Assembly (NCBI GenBank): GCA_905197385.1
Contig: CAJJYO010000004.1
Location: forward strand, 1 to 21,056
Direction: 5' to 3'
DNA length: 21,056 nucleotides
DNA from: an uncultured Collinsella sp.
Lineage (GTDB): Bacteria; Actinomycetota; Coriobacteriia; Coriobacteriales; Coriobacteriaceae
Part shown: positions 14,688 through 20,619 of the stretch, piece after piece
How the letters are laid out: each line of letters begins with the position of its first letter
How positions within the stretch are numbered: position 1 is the first letter of the stretch
Notes under the pieces: generated by a model
Told to the model about the DNA's origin: nothing
The model's database searches: none
Seen by the model: only the letters and a program-made list of their open reading frames with translations
Translations under genes and position numbers: made by a program

Positions 14688-14725
14688 AAAACCTACCAAA
14701 ATGAAGCTGTCGCTTTTTGGTAGGG
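14688..14725 (+). repeat. Short palindromic repeat, CCTACCAAAA family, copy 3
   Basis: CCTACCAAAA (14692-14701) pairs perfectly with TTTTGGTAGG (14715-14724). The middle CTGTCGC matches CTGTCCC of the other copies, and the unit is preceded by CCCAGATAAAACC as in copy 2. Confidence 0.6.
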
Positions 14726-14766
14726 AGGGTGTATCGTTTTATCATTATGAGGTAATATGAAACTAG

Positions 14767-14779
14767 ACGTTATATACGT
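14767..14779. promoter_or_regulatory. ACGTTATA operator upstream of gntR2
   Basis: ACGTTATATACGT has ACGT arms around an AT core, 37 bp before the gntR2 ATG. It shares ACGTTATA with the EamA and PTS promoter regions, suggesting autoregulation. No convincing -35/-10 pair was found in the 220-bp gap. Confidence 0.5.
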
Positions 14780-14816
14780 ATTAGTTATTTCGATATTTCG
14801 ATAAGAGTGATTAGAT

Positions 14817-15536
14817 ATGCCTGCGCCCAAAAATGCACCGCTTTACCAGCAGATTTACGACGAAATCAAGGATGCGATCGAGAAAGGTGTTTATGCACCC
14901 AAGGAGCGTATTCCGTCCGAGCTTGAGCTAGCCGAGCAGTACGACGTGAGCCGCATTACGGTGCGCCGCGCCGTCGAGGAGCTGTGCTCCGATGGCTACC
15001 TGGTTAAGCAGCAGGGCCGTGGCACCTTTGTCTCCACGCCGCACATCAACCGCCAGTTCCACGCTTCGACGCTGCAGACGTTTACCGCGCTGTGTGCCGA
15101 TAATGGCATGAAGGCGGGCGCACATGTGGTCGATCGCCAGATTGTGCCGGCACGTCAAAACGAGATGGAGTTCTTTGGCCTGCAGAAGGACGCGCTGCTG
15201 CTGCATATTAAGCGCGTGCGTACAGCCGACGGCGAGCCCATCTTTGAGGAGAACATCTTTGTGCCGTTTGACGCCTACCGTGAGCTGTTGACGGCCGATC
15301 TTGAGGACAAGTCGATTTTTGCCGAGGTCGAGCGTGTTGGCGGAACGCCGATTGTCTCGGTTGACTACCGCACGGTCGAGGCCGTTCGTGCCAATACCGA
15401 GCAGGCGGCCGAGCTGGGCATTGCTCCGCACGATCCGCTGCTCAACCTGCGTGCCGGCTTCACGGGCCCCAATGGCGAGCCGGTCCTGATGGGTAAGCAG
15501 TACTACGTGGGATCGCGCTACGTTATGGTCATGTAA
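14817..15536 (+). CDS. GntR/HutC-family transcriptional regulator (gntR2)
   Basis: The 239-residue protein has a GntR winged helix (about residues 8-76: LYQQIYDEIKDAIEKGVY, RIPSELELAEQYDVSRITVRRAVEEL, QGRGTFVSTP) and a UTRA ligand-binding domain (about 95-235). The sequence differs clearly from gntR1, so this is a separate regulator and not a recent duplicate. The motif ACGTTATA found before its own start is also at the EamA and PTS promoters, which makes it the better candidate regulator of transport. The start has only a weak AAGAG ribosome site. Its stop is followed immediately by the structured element, copy C. The effector is inferred to be a sugar phosphate. Confidence 0.9.
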   Translation: MPAPKNAPLYQQIYDEIKDAIEKGVYAPKERIPSELELAEQYDVSRITVRRAVEELCSDGYLVKQQGRGTFVSTPHINRQFHASTLQTFTALCADNGMKAGAHVVDRQIVPARQNEMEFFGLQKDALLLHIKRVRTADGEPIFEENIFVPFDAYRELLTADLEDKSIFAEVERVGGTPIVSVDYRTVEAVRANTEQAAELGIAPHDPLLNLRAGFTGPNGEPVLMGKQYYVGSRYVMVM

Positions 15537-15700
15537 GTTACGCGGTTTTACCAAACCGCGTAACGGCTCGACGCTGCAAGCCCGCCAGAGCGGCAATCTG
15601 ACGTTCAATCGTCGGGCATGGCCAAAAGGCCTATGCCCTCCTCTTTCACGTCACCTTGCTCGCTCTGGGTCGTTTTCGCTGACGCATGCTCAACCTGCAA
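15537..15700 (+). repeat. Structured intergenic element, copy C (candidate RNA)
   Basis: This starts on the base after the gntR2 stop. P1 is GTTACGCGGTTT-tacc-AAACCGCGTAAC (15537-15564): the loop is the same as in copy B, but the central pairs are swapped with compensation. TCGACGCTGCAA (15568-15579) follows. P2 is CCAGAGCG (15585-15592) with CGCTCTGG (15661-15668), plus GCAA (15593-15596) with TTGC (15656-15659). P3 is GACGT (15600-15604) with ACGTC (15648-15652). P4 is GGGCAT-GGCC with GGCC-t-ATGCCC (15614-15638) around AAAA, with the bulge at the same place as in copy B. The end has TTTTCGCT (15673-15680), GACGC and ATGCTCAACCTG (15686-15697). Confidence 0.65.
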
Positions 15701-15721
15701 CGTAATTCAGCCCCAAGCAAC

Positions 15722-15755
15722 AAAGGCCGAAACCCCATCCAGGGCTCCGGCCTTT
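15722..15755. terminator. Bidirectional terminator between gntR2/copy C and ndpA-like gene
   Basis: AAAGGCCG (15722-15729) pairs with CGGCCTTT (15748-15755), with an inner CCC/GGG. The + strand continues GCTTTCCC and the - strand continues GTTGCTTGG. It lies between converging genes and serves both directions. Confidence 0.75.
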
Positions 15756-15782
15756 GCTTTCCCGCTGTAGGCGTAACACAAC

Positions 15783-16796
15783 TTATCGATTCTCGATGCT
15801 GCCGATGTTTTTGAGCTCGATGGAGATGAGGCCGTTGGGCTCATTGACGAACTCAATGTACTCGGAATTCGAACCCATCTCTGCCGGGAAGCTGATCTCG
15901 ATACCCGTGTCGGTACGAATCTTGTGATTGCGCACCGCCGCGCGTTCGACCTGCTTGCGCTCCACGGGCACACGCTCAGGCACCTTCTCCTCGGTCAGTG
16001 CCGCGCGCACGCTCTCCTTGATGACCGGCTCGTCCTCAAAGACCTCGTCGACGATATCCCAAGGCGGCAGCTCCTCGTCATCCTCGACCTTCTCGGCCAC
16101 AGCGGCCTTAACCTTTGCGAGCGCCACGGCCGTGTTGGCACCGTGCTCCCCGGCGACTTCCTCGACCACACGCGTCACGGTGTCGATGACCTCCTTGCCC
16201 GATACGCCCGTGTCGCACTGCAGCAGGCCATCGGGGATAAGCATACGGTCCTCGCCGGCGATCTTGCGTTTCTTGTCCACATAGCCGATCTCCATGGTGC
16301 TCGCGCGCACGATGGCATAGCTCGGCACCTTTTGCGAGGGGTTCGGCAGAATGGCGTAGTGGCGCGCGATGTCGTTGCGCACCTCCCCTTCCTCGCGGCC
16401 CACTTCGTGCATAAAGGCCTGCTTGGAGCCCAGCAGCATCACGGCAAACCAGCGGGCATCCTCATCGTCGTCAAAATCAGCCACGAGCACGTCGGTGGAC
16501 TCAGCTTTCTCGGCCTTGGTGAGTTCGGAAGAGATGAACTCCGCAATCTGCTGCGACAGGTCCACGAACTCACGCTCACCAAAGAAATAGCTCTTGAGCT
16601 CGCCGCCGAATACGGAGTTCTCGGCAAACGTGGCACGCTTGTTATCGGCCGAAGTGCGCGCGCGACGCAGATGTGTGGTCACGAAGTTGCGGACAGTACG
16701 GCTTTCGATATCCAACTCGCGCTGGCTCATGACGTTGACGGCAGAGTCAAAGTCCAGGATATGCAGAATCGCGTGATTGATTTTCATATACGGCAT
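15783..16796 (-). CDS. Nucleoid-associated protein, NdpA/YejK family
   Basis: The 337-residue protein starts MPYMKINHAILHILDF, and the family's usual opening MKINHAILHI begins at the second ATG (16787), which has GGA 9 bp upstream; either start is possible. Typical family stretches are SFGGELKSYFFGE-like VFGGELKSYFFGE, EVGREEGEVRNDIARHYAILPNPSQKV and YAIVRASTMEIGYVDKKRKI. Family members (37-kDa nucleoid-associated proteins) bind DNA in the cytoplasm; their exact role is not well defined, and relatives occur near phage-defence and mobile regions. An acidic stretch (VEDDEELPPWDIVDEVFEDE, about 240-260) divides it from the C-terminal DNA-interacting part. It is monocistronic, ended by the terminator at 15722-15755. 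Confidence 0.83.
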   Translation of the reverse strand: MPYMKINHAILHILDFDSAVNVMSQRELDIESRTVRNFVTTHLRRARTSADNKRATFAENSVFGGELKSYFFGEREFVDLSQQIAEFISSELTKAEKAESTDVLVADFDDDEDARWFAVMLLGSKQAFMHEVGREEGEVRNDIARHYAILPNPSQKVPSYAIVRASTMEIGYVDKKRKIAGEDRMLIPDGLLQCDTGVSGKEVIDTVTRVVEEVAGEHGANTAVALAKVKAAVAEKVEDDEELPPWDIVDEVFEDEPVIKESVRAALTEEKVPERVPVERKQVERAAVRNHKIRTDTGIEISFPAEMGSNSEYIEFVNEPNGLISIELKNIGSIENR

Positions 16797-16861
16797 TCCG
16801 TTCTAGATCGATTTCGGCACGAATCAGTATAGCGGTCGAGCCCGCCCCAGGCGCTTCGAAG

Positions 16862-16895
16862 ATTGGTGCATCGGGGACAGGTTGCTTGCACCAAT
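16862..16895. repeat. GGGGACAGG-type palindromic repeat, unit with intact arms
   Basis: ATTGGTGCA (16862-16870) pairs with TGCACCAAT (16887-16895) around a GGGGACAGGTT core. This is the best-preserved unit of the family found at 7206-7284 and 18079-18120. It ends 2 bp from the stop codon of the DUF2974 gene. Confidence 0.6.
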
Positions 16896-16897
16896 GG

Positions 16898-18058
16898 TTA
16901 GCGCAGGAGCTCGGACTGCCAAGCCTCGAGCTGTTCTGCCAAACTCTTGCCGGCAGCGGGCACGTCGATCTGGGGTCGTTTGGGCAGCAGCGCACACTTA
17001 AGAATCGCAACGATGGTCTGCGAGACAAAGCGTCGCGTATCCTTGTCAAAGCCTTGCGCTGCCTGGAGCATCACGGGTAGGCTCTCGCGCAGATTCCCAG
17101 CGATATCCGCAAACCGCTCAGCACCCGTAGCCTCAAACACGGAGAACAACGCATCTACAAAACGCTCGCGTTCGCTAGGCGACACTGCAAGCAGCATCTC
17201 ACGAATGGAACCATCAACGTATCGAGCACCGGCAGACAGGCGCTCACAGTACACGAAGTCGTGACCATCAACCACCCAGCTAAAGGGATTGTGCTGCAGC
17301 AGGCTGAACTCGGTGCTCTCAACGATGGCATAGTCCTCCTGTGTCTCGAACATCATGCCAAAGATCGACGACCGAGGTAGCGTCTTGTCGATTCGACCGG
17401 AAAGATCGGCAAAGGCGTCGCCGTTCAGAAACTCCTCGACGAAGCCCGGGCCATCATGGGAATACGCCCGTTCGATTCGTTCACGGGCAACATCGGAGCA
17501 CATCGCTGCACCGTACACCGCAAGGTTTCCACCCTTGGAATGACCCCCGCACAAAAGCGGCCCGCCAATCGCATCCGCCGCCTCGTCCACATAACGTGCC
17601 GCGGATTCCTGGGCCGGCACAGGACACCGGAACGCCATGTTAAAGTCTTCTTTCCAGCCCACAATCGTACTATCGGTCCCCCGGAAGGAAAGATAACTAA
17701 ACCCCGCCGGAAACCGGAACGCCATGGCTGCGAACTGCTCCGTCGCCACCATATCGCTCACAGCACGATAGCCGCAAACGTGCACGCCACGGTAGCGAGG
17801 ACTTGCTGCCACGGCCTCCAACAAGGCCCTGCTCCCCTCCGGGTCCCACAAGTCGTCAATCATGTCCCGGTAGCACTCGGCACGCAGCAGCTCGCGTACG
17901 TCTAGGCCCTGCCAGTTCGTCAGCTCCGCCATATCACCCGGCAAACGCAAATAGGACAACCACGCAAAGACGAGGCTATCCACCGCGCAGAACGGCCGCT
18001 CCTCAAACGGATCAAACGCCGTCTGGGCATAGGTCAAAAAATTAGGCGAATCCGACAT
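16898..18058 (-). CDS. DUF2974/Mbeg1-like alpha/beta-hydrolase
   Basis: The 386-residue protein has the DUF2974 (Mbeg1-like) layout: an N-terminal region with FCAVDSLVFAWLSYLRLPGDM (23-43), the lipase-like core with YLSFRGTDSTIVGWKEDF (122-139), and the nucleophile elbow GGHSKGGNLAVYGA with S174. These are lipase-class-3-type features, and family members are predicted serine hydrolases of unknown substrate. The C-terminal helical part after about residue 300 has no clear assignment. There is no signal peptide, so it should be cytoplasmic. The ATG is preceded by GGGAGGG. Both flanks carry GGGGACAGG repeats. The function cannot be stated beyond probable hydrolase. Confidence 0.8.
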   Translation of the reverse strand: MSDSPNFLTYAQTAFDPFEERPFCAVDSLVFAWLSYLRLPGDMAELTNWQGLDVRELLRAECYRDMIDDLWDPEGSRALLEAVAASPRYRGVHVCGYRAVSDMVATEQFAAMAFRFPAGFSYLSFRGTDSTIVGWKEDFNMAFRCPVPAQESAARYVDEAADAIGGPLLCGGHSKGGNLAVYGAAMCSDVARERIERAYSHDGPGFVEEFLNGDAFADLSGRIDKTLPRSSIFGMMFETQEDYAIVESTEFSLLQHNPFSWVVDGHDFVYCERLSAGARYVDGSIREMLLAVSPSERERFVDALFSVFEATGAERFADIAGNLRESLPVMLQAAQGFDKDTRRFVSQTIVAILKCALLPKRPQIDVPAAGKSLAEQLEAWQSELLR

Positions 18059-18074
18059 GGCCCTCCCATCAACT

Positions 18075-18120
18075 ATGGTGCATTGGGATGGTGCATTGGG
18101 GTCAGGTTACTTTGCACCAA
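18075..18120. repeat. GGGGTCAGG-type repeat with tandem 13-bp duplication
   Basis: ATGGTGCATTGGG occurs twice in tandem (18075-18087, 18088-18100). The second copy begins a GGTGCA...TGCACC hairpin (18090-18095 with 18113-18118) of the GGGGACAGG family. It overlaps the foot of the ldh terminator. Confidence 0.55.
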
Positions 18121-18153
18121 AAAGGCGCCCGGACCGTGTGGGCCCGGACGCCT
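18119..18153 (-). terminator. Rho-independent terminator of ldh
   Basis: On the - strand, AGGCG-t-CCGG pairs with CCGG-g-CGCCT and is followed by TTTTT, 33 bp after the ldh stop. The T run is the same run of A that ends the repeat unit at 18120. Confidence 0.85.
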
Positions 18154-18185
18154 TCATTGTAGCTTTTCGCTCTAGCGAGCTTGAT

Positions 18186-19136
18186 TTAGCAGGAGAAATC
18201 GACGCTGTCGATGATGTCCTTGAGGGCCTTGGCGGAGACGGTGAGCTCATGCTGCTCGTCGTCGTTCAGCGGCACGGGGACGCGGCAGACAACGCCGTCG
18301 CGGCCAACGACGGTCGGCATGGAGATGGCAAGATCGGACAGGCCATACTCGCCCACCATGAGCGAAGAGACGGGCAGAACGGTCTGCTCATCGCGCATGA
18401 CGGCGGTGCAGATGCGCTTGACGGCCATGGCGACGCCATAGTAGGTGGCGTGCTTCTTCTCGATGATGGTGTAGGCGGAGTTCTTGACGTCCTCGGCGAT
18501 GCGCTTCTCGGCAGCCTCATGCTCCAAGTGGCCGTGAAGCTCACAGAAAGTGTTCAGCGGAACGCCGGCAACCTGAGCGCTGGACCAAGCGACAAACTCG
18601 GAGTCGCCGTGCTCGCCCATGACATAGGCCTGGACATCGCGCGGGTCAACCTCGACGTGAGCGCCGAGCATCTGCTGCAGGCGGCCGGTGTCGAGCACGG
18701 TACCGGAACCGATGACGTGGCCCTCGGGCAGGCCGGACATCTTGATGGCGGCGTAGGTCAGGACATCGACCGGGTTGGAGACGATTAGCAGAATGCCGTC
18801 GAAGCCGGACTTCTTAATCTCGGGGATAATGGACTTAAAGATGCTGACGTTCTTGTTGACCAGGTCCAGGCGGGTCTCACCGGGCTTCTGGGCAGCGCCA
18901 GCAGTGACGACGATCATGGCGGCGTCGGCGACATCGGAATAATCGCCGGCGTAGATCTTCATCGGCTCGGCAAACGTCATGCCGTGCGCGATATCCAGGG
19001 CCTCACCCTCGGCACGGTTCTTGTCCACGTCGATGAGGACCATCTCGGAGAACAGACCACTCTGCATCAGAGCGAACGCCGAAGACGAACCGACGAAACC
19101 GCAGCCGACAATAGCGACCTTCTTCTCGTTAACCAT
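18186..19136 (-). CDS. ldh: L-lactate dehydrogenase
   Basis: The 316-residue NAD-dependent enzyme starts MVNEKKVAIVGCGFVGSSSA, with a Rossmann GxGxxG, and an Asp (VLIDVD, about 34-39) that favours NAD. The substrate loop is AGAAQKPGETRLDL, with Gln (Q83) where malate dehydrogenases have Arg, plus the Arg of the loop (R89). The catalytic His is H176 in GEHGDSE, and GSGTVLDTGR carries the carboxylate-binding Arg. It reduces pyruvate to lactate and regenerates NAD+ during fermentation. The start at 19136 has GGGAG upstream; an earlier in-frame start would be poorer. A hairpin stands 25 bp before the start. The NAD+ synthetase gene lies two genes upstream. Confidence 0.93.
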   Translation of the reverse strand: MVNEKKVAIVGCGFVGSSSAFALMQSGLFSEMVLIDVDKNRAEGEALDIAHGMTFAEPMKIYAGDYSDVADAAMIVVTAGAAQKPGETRLDLVNKNVSIFKSIIPEIKKSGFDGILLIVSNPVDVLTYAAIKMSGLPEGHVIGSGTVLDTGRLQQMLGAHVEVDPRDVQAYVMGEHGDSEFVAWSSAQVAGVPLNTFCELHGHLEHEAAEKRIAEDVKNSAYTIIEKKHATYYGVAMAVKRICTAVMRDEQTVLPVSSLMVGEYGLSDLAISMPTVVGRDGVVCRVPVPLNDDEQHELTVSAKALKDIIDSVDFSC

Positions 19137-19161
19137 TAGAAACTCCCATCTCTCTCCACAA

Positions 19162-19194
19162 ACAAGCCGCCCGGGAACGACCCGAGCGGCTTGT
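19162..19194 (-). terminator. Hairpin just upstream of ldh, possible terminator or attenuator
   Basis: ACAAGCCGC (19162-19170) pairs with GCGGCTTGT (19186-19194), with an inner CGGG/CCCG. On the - strand it is followed by TTGTTTGTGG, a weak T tract, 25 bp before the ldh start. It could end aminotransferase transcripts, or act in the ldh leader. The rest of the 201-bp gap shows no clear promoter; CGAAA-ccga-TTTCG and GCAGT...ACTGC inverted repeats lie near 19273-19311. Confidence 0.5.
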
Positions 19195-19337
19195 CGTAAT
19201 CCCAATACATCCAATCGGGACTTTGATTATGCTCCTATTCGCAGCCAAAAATCGACCGTTTACCGAAATTGTTTGCAGTATTCGTAAAATAACTGCACGA
19301 AATCGGTTTCGAGCTATTGACGAGTCGAAATAGGTTT

Positions 19338-20501
19338 CTAATACAAGCCCGCCTCGCGAATGGCCTCGACAGCCAAAGCGATCTGGTCGGGCGGCAAAAC
19401 CAGCGCCATACGCACGTGCCCCTCGCCCGAAGGGCCAAAGCTCGCGCCCGGCGTCACCACAACGCCGGCCTTCTCCATGAGCTCCTCGCAAAACGCCATG
19501 GAATCGGTGCGACCACCGGGAAGCTTGGCCCACACAAACATAGAGCCATGCGCGTTGGGACGCTCCCAGCCCAGGCCCTCAAGACCGTCGCACAGGGCAT
19601 CGCGGCGTTCCTGGTACTTCAGACGCTGCGCCTCGACCTCATCGCGCGGACCGTTCAGGCACGCGATGGCGGCCTTCTGAATCGGGAAGAACATACCAAA
19701 GTCGATCTGGCCGCGCAGCTTGGCAAAGGCAGAGACCACATCCTCGCGACCGACCAAAAAGCCGATGCGGGCACCGGTGACGTTAAACGACTTGGAGAGC
19801 GAGAAGAACTCAACGCCCACCTCGAGCGCGCCGGGATACTGCAAGAAGCTGCCGCCGGGCTCGCCGTCAAACACGATGTCGGAGTACGCGTTATCATGGA
19901 CGATCAACAGATCATGCTCGCGGGCAAAGGCGATAATCTCCTCGTAGACCTCGGGCGTGCCCACCGAGCCGACCGGGTTCGCGGGCAGCGACACGATCAT
20001 GTACTTGGCACGATCGGCAACCTCGGGATCGATACCCGCCACATAGGGCAGGTAATTGTGCTCGGCAACCAGCGGATAGTATTCGAGCTTGGCATCGGCG
20101 ATCTTGGCACCCGCCTCAAAGACCGGGTAGCACGGATCGGGAACCAAAATGGTGTCACCCGGATCGAGCAGGGCAAGGCCCAAATGGCCCACCCCCTCCT
20201 GCGTGCCGTTGCACGACTGCACCATAGACGGCGTAATGCCCGAAACGCCAAAGCGACGCTCATAGTAATCGCACACGGCCTGCTTGAGTTCGGGCAGGTC
20301 GCGCAGGGCATACTTCCACATCTCGGGATCTTGGGCTGCCTGCGTGAGCGCCTCGACCACATGGTCGTACGGCTTAAAGTCGGGCGTGCCCACGCTCATG
20401 TTGTAAATGGTCTTGCCCTGAGCCTTCAGCGCGAGAAGCTTGTTGTTGAGCGAGGCGAAGACCTCCGCGCCAAAGCGGTCGAGACGCTGCGATGCCTGCA
20501 T
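19338..20501 (-). CDS. Class I/II PLP-dependent aminotransferase
   Basis: The 387-residue enzyme begins MQASQRLDRFGAEVFASLNNKLLAL and has the fold-type I aminotransferase signature: NMSVGTPDF (34-42), the Asn in SLPANPVGSVGTPE (N175), the Asp/Tyr in VHDNAYSDIVFDG (D203, Y206), the Schiff-base lysine K237 in FFSLSKSFNVTGARIGF, and HVRMALVLP near the end, holding the carboxylate Arg. It resembles LL-diaminopimelate aminotransferase-like and alanine aminotransferase-like proteins; the amino-acid substrate is not certain. ATG 20501 is chosen over an upstream frame because AAAGGTGG lies just before it. A strong terminator hairpin sits 25 bp upstream of this start. Confidence 0.88.
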   Translation of the reverse strand: MQASQRLDRFGAEVFASLNNKLLALKAQGKTIYNMSVGTPDFKPYDHVVEALTQAAQDPEMWKYALRDLPELKQAVCDYYERRFGVSGITPSMVQSCNGTQEGVGHLGLALLDPGDTILVPDPCYPVFEAGAKIADAKLEYYPLVAEHNYLPYVAGIDPEVADRAKYMIVSLPANPVGSVGTPEVYEEIIAFAREHDLLIVHDNAYSDIVFDGEPGGSFLQYPGALEVGVEFFSLSKSFNVTGARIGFLVGREDVVSAFAKLRGQIDFGMFFPIQKAAIACLNGPRDEVEAQRLKYQERRDALCDGLEGLGWERPNAHGSMFVWAKLPGGRTDSMAFCEELMEKAGVVVTPGASFGPSGEGHVRMALVLPPDQIALAVEAIREAGLY

Positions 20502-20519
20502 GGTGCCACCTTTCGATAT

Positions 20520-20551
20520 AAAAAACGCGGCGCTCCGACAAGAGCGCCGCG
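20520..20551 (-). terminator. Strong terminator downstream of nadE, abutting the aminotransferase gene
   Basis: On the - strand a perfect 10-bp stem, CGCGGCGCTC (20542-20551) with GAGCGCCGCG (20526-20535), is followed by six T. It is 68 bp after the nadE stop and 24 bp before the aminotransferase ATG, leaving no room for a promoter in between. Confidence 0.85.
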
Positions 20552-20619
20552 CGATACGGGCCATCAGATTGCAAAAGTGTAACGCTTGCAACCCCCGTAT
20601 TGGTTCAATTTAGCCAACC

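Noticed and set aside
18057..18788. Long + strand frame opposite ldh
   Set aside because: It is a mirror of the ldh coding region, with Asp/Gly/Val-rich low-complexity translation.
19200..19337. Rex (NADH-sensing) operator upstream of ldh
   Set aside because: I looked for a TTGTTAA-type palindrome because of the ldh gene, but only unrelated inverted repeats (GCAGT/ACTGC, CGAAA/TTTCG) are present.
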